Shown: positions 8,201 through 15,185 of the stretch, one piece after another
Layout: each line of letters starts with the position of its first letter
How positions within the stretch are numbered: the stretch's first letter is position 1
Origin: JAUILA01 sp050289805
GTDB taxonomy: Bacteria; Bacteroidota; Bacteroidia; Cytophagales; Cyclobacteriaceae
Reading direction: 5' to 3'
DNA length: 64,000 nt
Assembly: GCA_050289805.1 (NCBI GenBank)
Contig: JBNKGL010000013.1
Coordinates: forward strand, 53,184 to 117,183
Translations under genes and position numbers: made by a program
The notes under the pieces: model-generated
Seen by the model: the letters and a program-made list of their open reading frames with translations, nothing else
Database searches by the model: none
Told to the model about the DNA's origin: nothing

Positions 8201-9829
8201 ACAATTGAAATCCTTAGTGGCGGCAATGCGCCATACGAATATTCTCTTGATGGAATTCTCTGGAATCAGGCGCTTACATCTGTATTTACGGTAACGAATT
8301 TGTCAGCCGCAGATTCTCCGATTGGTATTCTCATCCGTGATGATGCTTCAGATGTTTGTCCGGAAGAAGTGTTCGTAACCATCAATAACCTGTATCCTGA
8401 AATTGTCACGCCTGTAGCGTCGACGCCGGTAACTACGTGTGACGGAGATGAGGGATCTATCACGGTTACATATCCTCCGATGGGTGGTAATTCGCCAAAT
8501 AACATATGGCAAATCTCGGTTGTACCAGGAAATGGCCCCGTGGGTGATTTCAAACCTTTCACCGCAGAAGAGGTGGTTACAGACCTCACTGCCGGAGCCT
8601 ATTCAGTCTTTATCCAGGATGAGGGTGGATGTATCAAACGGATCCCGGTTACCGTAGGATCGCCCAACCAGGTAGATCTTGTAGCGAACGTTGTATCTGC
8701 AGACTGTTCGAATGATGGTCGCAGCGGCGGATTGCAGATACAGGTGAACAATACGATTGAGGTTCCTGGTCCATACCGTTTGACGATAGAAGCGCTGAAT
8801 GGTGCTCAGGCCGGTCAGGTAATTTATGAGGACCTAACCTATAACGGTGGGTATATCGAATTTGATACGCTTATCTCTGCAACCTATTTAATTGTGGTAA
8901 TTCCTACGGATGCCAGCTTATGTCCTGTAGAACTTGAGCGAACGATCACTGGTGGTCCACAGCCGGTTGCCTTTGATTTCCAGCTTACATGTTCAGGGGG
9001 CACGAACCTAAAGCAGTTGCTCCTTACCGATATTGAAGGGGATCCGAATTCACCTTTTACATTGCGCGTATTTGATAACCTGTCATCACAACTGGTTGAG
9101 GAAATAACCTTTAATCTTAACATTGGAAATCAGTATCTGATTGAGAATTATTTCTTCCTCACATCCAATAAGGAATATAAACTCAGGCTGGTTCAGAGCC
9201 CTTCGATCTGTGCTGGTCAGGAAATACGGTATGATCACCCTGAGAACCTCCTGATACCGTCGCAGCTGATGGCACGTATTGGAGAGACTACGAAGTCGCT
9301 TCCGGACAGGGCGACGGGTACATTGCAGGTCATTGATTTTGTAGGCGGATATCAGCCGGTGGATAATGACTTCCCTTACCTGATCGCCATTGAACTGGAT
9401 TCTGCCGCAGTACCCGGGCAATCATTCTCTACGGATTTTGATACGGTTCGAATCAACAGCAACCTTGATTTTGAGAAACTCTATGAGGATATACCTGCAG
9501 GCAGGTACCGTGTATTTATAACTGATCAGCAAGGTTGTTCGATTGAGCTAGTAGCACGTGTGCCGCTGGATACCGACATATTCATTCCTAATATCTTCAC
9601 GCCAAACGGTGATGGTGATAATCAGACATTCTTCATCAGGAATAAGCCGGATGGCGATGTGAAACTGATTATAACGAACCGCTGGGGTAAACGAGTCTTC
9701 AGCGCAGATAACTACCAGAACAACTGGGATGGTGGTGATTTGCCGGATGGTGTTTACTTCTACCATATCATGGCTGATGGGGAAGAGTACAAAGGTTGGG
9801 TTGAGATATTGCGGAATATAGCTCCGTAA
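2240..9829 (+). CDS. Giant SprB-repeat / Ig-like surface adhesin with T9SS type B C-terminal domain
   Basis: The protein is 2,529 residues from ATG 2240; an in-frame TTG at 2231 would add three residues before the signal peptide. Order of parts: signal peptide 1-31 (ends SVQAQ); irregular SprB-like units with a Cys-rich pattern; five SprB repeats of exactly 81 residues (about 372-780); two 97-residue units (about 785-975); a PA14-like lectin fold (about 1068-1213, with GGDDGFRLSLDGG); seven Ig-like units of exactly 93 residues (about 1215-1865, each with C-x-G, YQWQVNG and NDGD motifs); further SprB-like units; and a gliding-type CHU_C domain at about 2447-2529 (FIPNIFTPNGDGDN, NRWGKRVF, DGVYFYH). 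This C-terminal domain is the type B signal that sends proteins such as SprB through T9SS. The role is probably cell-surface adhesion or gliding. The partner gene is immediately upstream. Confidence 0.93.
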   Translation: MKGYFLSFPKALRLFIALSLLFAPLLSVQAQCPVNDITVNLTDVTCNGFDDGTLEIVLNNPNGYTGTYNYIIVGIPLSGDAVIQNQIVNTPSVTFTNLPAADYSIFVTFPTDPSCTGFSDPGPFQIFQPTPLIAGLDNVTPACSPGTGAIDISVSGGNGNYSYAWSGPTNPGNVEDPVNLDAGDYSVTITDDKGCTVDIIDIFVPIITAADAGPDQVVCDNNAVLAGNAYRNPGEIGSWSVISGTGTFADPNDPNSAVSGLSEGDNVFEWFITDDGGICPGTTDQVTVTWYNLQLTSPGDIVLNCNAVADGAGTFSVTGGNGPFNFTVDQNTAGATITPNASSLDFSGAGPGIIEITVTDADGCAQSQLITLTEPPALVIDSFSSTDATCNSGNDGTITVVASGGTGALVYTLQPGGIANGTGAFAGLSAGDYTVEVSDANACGPVSTATITIAEPTAISIDNVVSTNVTCNSGMDGSVTVVATGGTAPLTYTLQPLGISNATGIFPGLAAGVYTVDVDDATACGPVTTAPINITEPALPVIDNITATDVTCATSTDGTITVAVSGGVTPYTFTLNPGAVSNNTGVFNNLAPGTYNIDITEANGCGPITTGDIAIGAPPAIVIDNTNFSDPLCNGAADGTITVAASGGTGTITYTIQPAGVSNTTGVFDNLVAGDYTVEVTDDNGCGPEVTGTITLTDPAAIVIDNVATIDATCGGGNDGSITVTASGGTGTLTYTLNPGAVSNNTGIFSNLVSGTYTVDITDDNACGPVTTADLIIGEPSLNLAVTNPTICDPAQGDVVITVSGTTAGITYELQTQAGASLTPAVTAVSTGGDLDLIILQANAPVVTTIYRVVAQVVGCGEIINANEPVVTVSPQPDINLAVSDAVSCNPASDPITITIAASENGVTYELQDLGGNPLTPPVTVAGNGGNADLIIAAAQAPNVNTTYQIAAVNAAGCSSILTDQPTVSVSDAPTALFQGDVTACEGSSSDLGVDLTGIGPWDLTYSDGVTETTVNVGASPYIFQVSPSVTTTYDLVRVTDLGTGCTTDPLGSSATVTVQPITGDEVSFGSGDWIGYVYEDGPTGPPYPGRVDFDPAKYRGFINQPENFDLNLGNNLTPLTGPDLCGAYDDNFSIRFKLRKDFAPGTYQITVGGDDGFRLSLDGGATFIIDEFVLQTYTTRTINICLDGSTDLVLEYFESGGSARVSFNATLLSPANDVSVTIAADQLPACIGTPTTFTATPVDAGTNPTYQWQVNGVSVPGATSSDFTTTLLNDGDIVRAIVTADPTITCVINNPATSNEITYNSTDALTADVTISADQNPVCIGTDVTFTAVTTNAGALPTYQWQVNGVDVPGETAETFTSSSLNDGDLVRVTIATDPALTCVTNITAQSNEIAISIVSDLTATASIISSANPACIGEDVIFQSTVTDAGANPTYQWQINGVDVAGAIAPTFTSNSLNDGDVVRLIVTADPSATCVNNSPVTSNEITQQVQPGTPMTVTVTADNTSICSGEDVTFEAVVTDGGANPTYQWQLNGLDISAATNSTYIATGLLNGDQITVVVTADPSAGCVPNSPFTSNPITILVQDAITPVADITVDQNPVCIGDVATFTVNITDAGTAPTIQWQVNGADVAGETGATFTSAGLNDGDLIRAVVTADPSLICATVTTVTTNEIALSTVSDLTASVTIDADQDPVCVGDAVTFTATAQNAGANPTFQWQVNGADIAGETNVTFTSSTLADGDLVTVELTADPAASCVNNPVITSLQYTINVVNSLNPSVSVVANNTTICAGNPVQFTATTTEAGLNPTYQWQINGAPVAGANAAVFTSNTLVDGDQVNVIINPDPAATCAPAGPVSSNVVNISVRPAGDPACTGGAGCGAFIVQVTPVRPPCNLPDEGSLSFLITGGSGSYTVVLSGSNGFNQGEIGASGIPILFEDLSADDYQYTITDTNGNTCTLPFTLENETILEAAVIDVVDSECFNEPDGQATIEILSGGNAPYEYSLDGILWNQALTSVFTVTNLSAADSPIGILIRDDASDVCPEEVFVTINNLYPEIVTPVASTPVTTCDGDEGSITVTYPPMGGNSPNNIWQISVVPGNGPVGDFKPFTAEEVVTDLTAGAYSVFIQDEGGCIKRIPVTVGSPNQVDLVANVVSADCSNDGRSGGLQIQVNNTIEVPGPYRLTIEALNGAQAGQVIYEDLTYNGGYIEFDTLISATYLIVVIPTDASLCPVELERTITGGPQPVAFDFQLTCSGGTNLKQLLLTDIEGDPNSPFTLRVFDNLSSQLVEEITFNLNIGNQYLIENYFFLTSNKEYKLRLVQSPSICAGQEIRYDHPENLLIPSQLMARIGETTKSLPDRATGTLQVIDFVGGYQPVDNDFPYLIAIELDSAAVPGQSFSTDFDTVRINSNLDFEKLYEDIPAGRYRVFITDQQGCSIELVARVPLDTDIFIPNIFTPNGDGDNQTFFIRNKPDGDVKLIITNRWGKRVFSADNYQNNWDGGDLPDGVYFYHIMADGEEYKGWVEILRNIAP
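3363..4580 (+). repeat. Five tandem 243-bp SprB repeats
   Basis: The conserved cysteine codon of the T-C-N-S-G type motif falls at 3407, 3650, 3893, 4136 and 4379, an exact 243-base (81-residue) spacing with no insertion or deletion. Each unit carries GTITV, SGGTG, a YTLNPG-type strand, SNNTG and a G-x-YTVDITD-x-N-x-CGP end. The DNA has diverged while the length has not. Confidence 0.95.
4590..5160 (+). repeat. Two tandem 291-bp units in the adhesin gene
   Basis: The cysteine codons of ICDP and SCNP are at 4613 and 4904, a 291-base (97-residue) spacing. Both units share TYELQ, LTP-x-VT and a DLII element. This is a second repeat class between the SprB array and the PA14-like domain. Confidence 0.85.
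5884..7836 (+). repeat. Seven tandem 279-bp Ig-like repeats
   Basis: The first cysteine codon of the C-[IVS]-G motif falls at 5930, 6209, 6488, 6767, 7046, 7325 and 7604, exactly 279 bases (93 residues) apart each time. Units share FTATxxxAGxNPTYQWQVNG, a V-x-GETxxTFTS strand, LNDGD and TADPxxxCV. The pattern resembles Ig-like adhesin domains. Confidence 0.95.
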
Positions 9830-9845
9830 TTGATACGGTCCTCGG

Positions 9846-10871
9846 TTACAGGCTGAGAAGAAACTCCATTGTATCCACATGATCAGCATAATCCCATAAT
9901 TCGGGTAATTGCGCTTTTCCAAAGGGTATACTTCCGGGTATTTCTGTCGAATCATTTGCCTGAACAATACACTGAATTTTATCACTGTTGTCATTCAACA
10001 CCTGATGCAATTCCCCGATACTGTCATAGTATTCAAAGAACAGGACTCCGACAGGAGAAACCAATTGGGTTGACGGCTGGAGAAGGACAAATCCGTTATC
10101 CAGGTGAGGCTCACCGTTAACCAGGAGAACAGATTTATTGAAATCGTAATTGTTGTTGTATTTGTGTTGATGTATTACGTGTTCAAACTGTTGGATACCT
10201 TCAAAGAAGGGCGTAAAATCATAATTTTTCGGGACATATAACTTTGAAACATTGCGACATCCCAGACCGAAATAGCTGAATATATCTGACCCCAGGAGTG
10301 TGAAATCACCAGTAGTTTCGGAACCTGTTATAACCGCTACGGAAGTGCGGTTTTTACGAATGATATTTGGGTATTTCCCAAAATAATATTCAAAGTAGCG
10401 TGCCGAATTATCACTTCCTGTCGCAATGATGGCATCAAGATCATTCAGTCTCTCCTGAATGATGATACGCTCCCCTGTAGACGGACTAATGGAAGTGATC
10501 TGATCAATTACAAATCTCATCAGCACATTGTCCTTGGAACTCATTTTTACATATGCCAGATTATTGCTGGCCAGAACGCAAAGCAAGTCGTGAAAACCAA
10601 CCATTGGAATATTTCCTGCCAGTATAAGCCCGACCCTGCAAGGTGTGGAGGCAGTATCGTATTGCCCGAGCCATTGTTCCAGCGAGGGCCTTTTTAGCAT
10701 GGAAATAATTCCTTCCATGGCAAACTCCACATTGTCTTTTGTGAACCATGGGTTTTCATTCGAAGCCCTGAGATAAAGCTCATCGATGTCTTCTTCGGAT
10801 AATTCCTTCAGATTTTCGCCAAGTTTGGAAAAAACCTGAATGAATTCCTTTTGAAAAATGTTTAATCCCAT
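9846..10871 (-). CDS. LuxC-family acyl-CoA reductase
   Basis: The 341-residue protein resembles the LuxC-like acyl-CoA reductases of Bacteroidota: SLEQWLGQY, the nucleotide-binding G-x-I-L-A-G-N-I-P-M-V-G-F segment (about residues 105-120), an ATGSDNSARYFEYYF segment, and SDIFSYFGLGCRNVSKLYVP, where the cysteine is the expected acyl-thioester nucleophile. These enzymes reduce fatty acyl-CoA to aldehyde with NADPH. The start is set at ATG 10871 (M-G-L-N-I-F), because the upstream in-frame extension runs into the promoter and coding region of the divergent ferredoxin. The two genes diverge across 100 bases, and the pairing suggests linked redox function (inference). The stop is 16 bases from the convergent adhesin stop. 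Confidence 0.85.
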   Translation of the reverse strand: MGLNIFQKEFIQVFSKLGENLKELSEEDIDELYLRASNENPWFTKDNVEFAMEGIISMLKRPSLEQWLGQYDTASTPCRVGLILAGNIPMVGFHDLLCVLASNNLAYVKMSSKDNVLMRFVIDQITSISPSTGERIIIQERLNDLDAIIATGSDNSARYFEYYFGKYPNIIRKNRTSVAVITGSETTGDFTLLGSDIFSYFGLGCRNVSKLYVPKNYDFTPFFEGIQQFEHVIHQHKYNNNYDFNKSVLLVNGEPHLDNGFVLLQPSTQLVSPVGVLFFEYYDSIGELHQVLNDNSDKIQCIVQANDSTEIPGSIPFGKAQLPELWDYADHVDTMEFLLSL

Positions 10872-10902
10872 AGAAACTGTAACTAATGGATGGTTTAATT
10901 TG

Positions 10903-10933
10903 TTTGACACCACGAAGATACTTTCTATTTTTG
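10903..10933 (+). promoter_or_regulatory. Bacteroidota promoter TTTG-N19-TATTTTTG for the ferredoxin gene
   Basis: A -33 TTTG (10903-10906) and a -7 TATTTTTG (10926-10933) are separated by exactly 19 bases, which fits the Bacteroidota housekeeping consensus TTTG-N19-TAnnTTTG. The start codon of the ferredoxin gene is 38 bases after the -7 box. This is the clearest promoter in the window. Confidence 0.8.
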
Positions 10934-10971
10934 TAACAGTTAAATTTAGATACGACTTAAGCAGCTGAGAT

Positions 10972-11316
10972 ATGGCAATAATGATAACAGACGAATGCAT
11001 CAACTGTGGTGCATGCGAACCGGAATGTCCGAATACCGCCATTTATGAAGGTGGCATGGAATGGACATGGGGAGGCGGAACCGACCTCGACAACGTAGAA
11101 ATGGAAGATGGAACACTGGTGGCGGCTGATGCGCCTCAGGAACCGGTTTCCGATGAATTCTATTACATTGTTTCGAGTAAATGTACGGAATGTATCGGCT
11201 TCCACGAAGAGCCTCAGTGTGCGGCTGTATGTCCCGTAGACTGCTGCGTACCTGATCCTGATTATGTGGAGACGGATGAAGAATTATTGGCGAAAAAGGA
11301 ATGGATGCACCTCTAA
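10972..11316 (+). CDS. Ferredoxin with two [4Fe-4S] clusters
   Basis: The 114-residue protein carries two ferredoxin motifs. The first is C9-x2-C12-x2-C15-x3-C19-P. The second is C71-x2-C74-x8-C83-x3-C87-P, with extra cysteines C91 and C92. The eight-residue spacing in the second motif, with the IGFHEEPQ insert, is typical of the YfhL/bacterial-type 2[4Fe-4S] ferredoxins. Between the motifs is an acidic insert of about 40 residues. It acts in the cytoplasm as a low-potential electron carrier; the partner enzyme is unknown. It has a textbook promoter and diverges from the acyl-CoA reductase. Its stop overlaps that of the convergent DUF58 gene by four bases. Confidence 0.93.
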   Translation: MAIMITDECINCGACEPECPNTAIYEGGMEWTWGGGTDLDNVEMEDGTLVAADAPQEPVSDEFYYIVSSKCTECIGFHEEPQCAAVCPVDCCVPDPDYVETDEELLAKKEWMHL

Positions 11317-12215
11317 CGCATCTTAGACCTTTTCACCAGGTATGAATAGAGGACATCATTGAAGTCATTGTGAATATCCATCGGGATAAAATCAATCTTC
11401 AACTGTCCGCATTTTAGTTTTAACTCATTATAGAAACGGTCTATCTGTTCACGGTAGGCCGTTTTTACATCGGCCGGATTCAGTTTCATTTTTTCGCCTG
11501 ACTCGAGGTCGATGAATTCATAGGGCCTGTCATCAAAGGAAAACTCAAATTCCGTTTTTTTATCGGTAATGTGAAAAAGCAACACTTCATGCTGATTGTG
11601 CTTGAGATGCTGCAGTCCCTTGAACACCTCATCCGTATCCTGGCTGTCGAACATATCACTAAACAGTATGATAAGTGACCTTCTTGGATTCATTTCGGCA
11701 ATTTCATGCAGAATGGTGGCCACCGAAGTTTTAGATTCCACTTTTTCATCATCTGCAAGTTTTTGGAGCTGGATGAATAACTTGTTAAGATGCGTAGAGG
11801 TCGACCGGATCTGGGAGGTGTACTCAATTTTGTCTGAAAAAGTTGCCAGGCCCACCGCATCCCGTTGCCGTTGCAGCATAAAGGCTAGGGCTGCGGCACT
11901 CAGCAAACTGTACATTAGCTTTCCCCGGTTTTCTGAAGGGTAATACATGGAAGAAGAAACGTCAATCACCAGCTGGCAACGTAAATTTGTCTCTTCTTCA
12001 TACCGCTTTGTGTACAACCTCTCTGTTTTGGCATATACTTTCCAGTCGATGTGCCGTGTGCTCTCACCTGTATTATACAGCTTATGTTCAGCGAATTCTA
12101 CAGAAAAACCGTGGTAAGGTGATTTGTGTAATCCGGTAATAAACCCGTCCACAAGCTGACGCGCAAGAAAGTCAATATGTCCAAGTTCTTTTATCCTGTC
12201 GAGCGGAAGTTTCAT
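11313..12215 (-). CDS. DUF58 (vWA-like) protein
   Basis: The protein is 300 residues, the usual length for the soluble DUF58 form. Near residues 55-75 it has the conserved segment GESTRHIDWKVYAKTERLYTKRYEEE, followed by a vWA-type metal-site motif D-V-S-S-S-M (DxSxS, about residue 86). A second Asp lies in the FSDMFD strand. DUF58 proteins usually occur with a MoxR-type AAA+ ATPase and BatA-type genes and are thought to act in envelope or stress-related complexes. Neither partner is adjacent here, which is slightly unusual. Convergent with the ferredoxin gene, with a four-base stop overlap. The family is secure, the exact role is not. Confidence 0.9.
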   Translation of the reverse strand: MKLPLDRIKELGHIDFLARQLVDGFITGLHKSPYHGFSVEFAEHKLYNTGESTRHIDWKVYAKTERLYTKRYEEETNLRCQLVIDVSSSMYYPSENRGKLMYSLLSAAALAFMLQRQRDAVGLATFSDKIEYTSQIRSTSTHLNKLFIQLQKLADDEKVESKTSVATILHEIAEMNPRRSLIILFSDMFDSQDTDEVFKGLQHLKHNQHEVLLFHITDKKTEFEFSFDDRPYEFIDLESGEKMKLNPADVKTAYREQIDRFYNELKLKCGQLKIDFIPMDIHNDFNDVLYSYLVKRSKMR

Positions 12216-12377
12216 ATGTGTTTGTTACCGGAATGTTATAATATTCATCTACCCGGAATATTACTGAAAATTATGGATAAATCGCAAATTGCGGTTTGCA
12301 TCTAATACTTTTATTATACTATATTAGGACTTGATTTGTTCGAAAAATTCGATAGTATAAACTAAATAACCTGGATT

Positions 12378-12734
12378 GTGGAAGAGAACAACACGAATGA
12401 AAGAGAAGAAATATTTTCGGAAAGGGTACGTGCCGGTAAACGGACTTATTTCTTTGATGTAAAGGCGACGCGTTCTAATGACTACTATTTAACTATTACC
12501 GAAAGTAAGCGCAGATATAAGGATGATGGCTTCACTTACGAAAAACATAAAATATTCCTTTACAAGGAAGATTTTAATAAATTCGTAGAGGCACTGCACA
12601 ATACGGTGAATCATGTGAAGGAGGAACTTCTTCCCGATGTGGATTTCACACAGTATGATCGTCTTGATGACGACGAATATCATAATAATAATTCCAATGG
12701 CAGCGGGCTGGACACAGACCTGAAATGGGATTGA
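12378..12734 (+). CDS. PUR-alpha-like DNA/RNA-binding protein (DUF3276)
   Basis: The 118-residue protein matches the Bacteroidota PUR family: an N-terminal EEIFSERVRAGKRTYFFDVKATRSNDYYLTITESK segment, KHKIFLYKEDFNKF, and an acidic disordered C-terminus. Members fold as a Whirly-like PUR repeat and dimerise to bind single-stranded nucleic acid; this is family knowledge. The start is GTG 12378, since no ATG lies in frame before the conserved region. It stands alone, with its own terminator just downstream, and the 162-base upstream gap holds a small inverted repeat (TCGAA-AAA-TTCGA at 12340-12352). Its cellular target is unknown. Confidence 0.88.
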   Translation: MEENNTNEREEIFSERVRAGKRTYFFDVKATRSNDYYLTITESKRRYKDDGFTYEKHKIFLYKEDFNKFVEALHNTVNHVKEELLPDVDFTQYDRLDDDEYHNNNSNGSGLDTDLKWD

Positions 12735-12758
12735 TATCTGTCTGTAAGTGATTAAAGT

Positions 12759-12784
12759 GCCTCGGAGAGATTCGGGGCTTTTTT
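12759..12784 (+). terminator. Rho-independent terminator after the PUR gene
   Basis: GCCTCG (12759-12764) pairs with CGGGGC (12773-12778), with one T-G wobble, around an eight-base loop, and is followed at once by six T residues. It lies between the PUR gene and the AI-2E-type transporter gene, so those two are separate units. Confidence 0.8.
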
Positions 12785-12800
12785 ATATTTAGAAAATGCG

Positions 12801-13940
12801 ATGAGGAGAAAGCCAATTTTATATCTGGCCATTTTGGTGGTGTTTATGCTTTTCCTGGGCTGGCTTTTCACAGATATTTTTATCTATATCCTTATTGCGG
12901 TTGTGCTGAGTGCCATCTTACGACCACTCACAAACCTGATCACACGCATCCATATATTCAAACAGCGCATTCCGCGCTTTTTAGCAGTGATATTGTCGTT
13001 CGCGGCATTAATTCTATTCATCTCCGCATTTATTGTCCTGTTCATTCCCCTGATTTCGGAACAAATCCAGGTAATCGGACGGATCAATTATGAAGAGCTC
13101 TATGAACGTGCCACGTTGCCTCTACAGGATTTTGAGGATTTCATGATTGTGAATAACCTTACTTCGGATGACCCTGGATTTCTGGTGGATGTACTGAGGC
13201 AAAAGCTGATCAGTTTTATATCGACCATCCGTATCAGTAATATTTTAAATGAACTGTTATCCTTCACCGGAAATTTCTTTGTGGGGGTTCTGGCTGTTAC
13301 GTTCATCACATTTTTCTTCCTTTATGAAATGGGATACCTGCGGAAACAGCTGATCTCATTGATACCGAATAAATACTTTGAGGTAACGATCGCCGCGTTT
13401 AACAAGATCGAACGATTATTATCAAATTATCTTGTAGGTCTGTTGATACAGATGTTTTCTGTATTCAGTATTGCTGCGATTGGATTGTCAATCCTGGGGA
13501 TCAAGTATGCCCTAACGATTGCTCTGTTTGCGGCGGTTGCCAACCTGATTCCCTACCTGGGGCCGATCCTGGGCGCCTCGTTTGGAATCATTGTGGGGAT
13601 TTCCACCGGGGTTAATATTGTTACCCAGCAGGATTTTCTTTTTCTCGTCATCAAGATCGCATCCGTATTTGCGATTGTTCAGCTGATAGATAATATTTTC
13701 CTTCAGCCACTCATTTTTTCAAAAAGTGTGAAAGCGCATCCTTTGGAAATTTTTATAATTATATTTGCAGGCGCTTCGCTGGCCGGGATCCCCGGAATGA
13801 TCGTTGCAATACCCGTTTACACGGTTTTGCGAGTTTCATTGGGTGAGTTATACACCGGTTATCGAAGTTACAAGGTATTTAGAACACAAAGCTTGCAGAC
13901 ATGGCACTCAAATGCGGGATCGTTGGACTTCCGAACGTAG
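12801..13940 (+). CDS. AI-2E family transporter (PF01594-type membrane protein)
   Basis: The 379-residue protein has about eight membrane helices in the layout of the AI-2E/PerM family: two N-terminal helices, a third at about 50-75, a periplasmic stretch (about 85-160), then the conserved C-terminal block with NLIPYLGPILGA (about 245-256) and a D-N-x-x-L-Q-P motif (IDNIFLQPLIF, about 298-308). Members export small molecules or ions; the substrate cannot be told from sequence. Its last 40 bases overlap the start of ychF in another frame, so the two are probably translated from one message. The C-terminal tail after residue 350 (TQSLQTWHSNAGS) is made by this overlap and may not be functional. 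Confidence 0.88.
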   Translation: MRRKPILYLAILVVFMLFLGWLFTDIFIYILIAVVLSAILRPLTNLITRIHIFKQRIPRFLAVILSFAALILFISAFIVLFIPLISEQIQVIGRINYEELYERATLPLQDFEDFMIVNNLTSDDPGFLVDVLRQKLISFISTIRISNILNELLSFTGNFFVGVLAVTFITFFFLYEMGYLRKQLISLIPNKYFEVTIAAFNKIERLLSNYLVGLLIQMFSVFSIAAIGLSILGIKYALTIALFAAVANLIPYLGPILGASFGIIVGISTGVNIVTQQDFLFLVIKIASVFAIVQLIDNIFLQPLIFSKSVKAHPLEIFIIIFAGASLAGIPGMIVAIPVYTVLRVSLGELYTGYRSYKVFRTQSLQTWHSNAGSLDFRT

Positions 13941-14998
13941 GTAAATCAACACTTTTTAATGCAATTTCAAATAACAAGGCTGAAGCAGCCAATTTTCCTT
14001 TTTGTACTATTGAACCGAATGTAGGGGTTATAACAGTTCCGGATGAACGGCTGAATATTCTGAAGGGCCTTGTAAACCCTCAGCGTGTGATGCCAACAAC
14101 CATTGAGTTTGTAGATATCGCGGGCCTGGTTAAGGGGGCAAGTAAGGGAGAAGGTCTTGGAAATCAGTTCCTTGCAAATATCAGGGAAGTTGATGCCATT
14201 GCCCATGTCGTACGATGCTTTAACGATGACAATATTGTACACGTAGATGGCAAGGTAGACCCTGTATCAGACAAGGAGGTGATCGATACCGAACTTCAGC
14301 TGAAGGACCTGGAATCGGTAGACAAGAAAATTCAACGCCTTGAAAAAATTGCCAAGAGCGGTGATGCTGCGGCAAAAAAGGATCTGGCCGTACTTCAGAA
14401 ATTCAAGAATCACCTGGAAGCCGGAAAAAATGCCCGTTCCCTGGTGGTTACCGAAGAGGATAAAAAAGCTATATACGACATACACCTTCTAACCATTAAG
14501 CCCGTTATCTATGTGGCGAACGTGGAAGAAGGTGCATTGCCCGATGGAAATGAGCACAGTGAACGGCTGCGCGAGGCGGTAAAGGATGAAGAGGCCGAGG
14601 TCATTGTGATTTCAGCTTCCATTGAAGCGCAGATAGCTGAACTGGAAGATCCTGATGAAAGAAGCCTTTTCCTTGAAGAGTATGGACTGAAGGAGTCAGG
14701 ATTAAACAAGCTAATCAAGGCGGCTTATCACATTCTCAACCTGATCACCTATTTCACGGCAGGAGAGAAGGAAGTTAGGGCATGGACGATCAAAAGAGGC
14801 TGGAAGGCACCTCAGGCCGCAGGAGTGATCCATACTGATTTTGAAAAAGGATTTATTCGTGCGGAAGTGATCAAACTGGATGATTATGAAAAGTACAGGA
14901 CTGAAAATGCCTGTAAAGAAGCCGGTAAGGTTGCTGTGGAAGGAAAAGAATATATCGTTAAAGACGGGGATATAATGCATTTTCGCTTTAACGTTTAA
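13901..14998 (+). CDS. ychF: Redox-regulated ATPase YchF (Ola1 family)
   Basis: The 365-residue protein has normal length for YchF. The P-loop GLPNVGKS is at residues 9-16, DIAGLVKGASKGEGLGNQFLANIR follows as the G3 region, and NVEEGALP replaces the usual NKxD G4 motif, as expected for YchF, which prefers ATP to GTP. A C-terminal TGS domain starts near residue 280 (YFTAGEKEVRAWTI, GWKAPQAAGVIHTDFEKGFIRAEV). It is a ribosome-associated P-loop ATPase linked to oxidative-stress control. The start lies inside the transporter gene. No strong terminator follows; the next gene is 187 bases downstream. Confidence 0.97.
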   Translation: MALKCGIVGLPNVGKSTLFNAISNNKAEAANFPFCTIEPNVGVITVPDERLNILKGLVNPQRVMPTTIEFVDIAGLVKGASKGEGLGNQFLANIREVDAIAHVVRCFNDDNIVHVDGKVDPVSDKEVIDTELQLKDLESVDKKIQRLEKIAKSGDAAAKKDLAVLQKFKNHLEAGKNARSLVVTEEDKKAIYDIHLLTIKPVIYVANVEEGALPDGNEHSERLREAVKDEEAEVIVISASIEAQIAELEDPDERSLFLEEYGLKESGLNKLIKAAYHILNLITYFTAGEKEVRAWTIKRGWKAPQAAGVIHTDFEKGFIRAEVIKLDDYEKYRTENACKEAGKVAVEGKEYIVKDGDIMHFRFNV

Positions 14999-15185
14999 AA
15001 TTGAAACATTTTATTACATGAATTTTTAGATTTAAGCTTTTAATACTATTTTTAGAAGCTATAATAGCATTTTTTAATCGCTTGGAAGATCCAACGATTT
15101 TTGAATAGACCATGAAATTCGTAAGGCATTGAGGCTATACTCTACTATATCCTGTGCCCTGATTTTTTAAAAAAACGAAGACAAA

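Noticed and set aside
9824..9838. Hairpin CCGTA-ATTGA-TACGG after the adhesin gene
   Set aside because: Stem of only five pairs with no T-run; too weak to call a terminator.
9548..9994. Open frame of 148 codons on the minus strand at the adhesin 3' end
   Set aside because: It is antisense to the conserved T9SS C-terminal domain and crosses into the acyl-CoA reductase gene; no known pattern.
12288..12352. Small inverted repeats (GCAAA/TTTGC and TCGAA/TTCGA) upstream of the PUR gene
   Set aside because: Arms are five bases and A+T rich; expected by chance in such a gap.
14999..15185. Possible CRISPR array or leader near the Cas6-like gene
   Set aside because: The gap is A+T rich but has no repeated units of 20-40 bases with spacers. 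No array was seen anywhere in the window.
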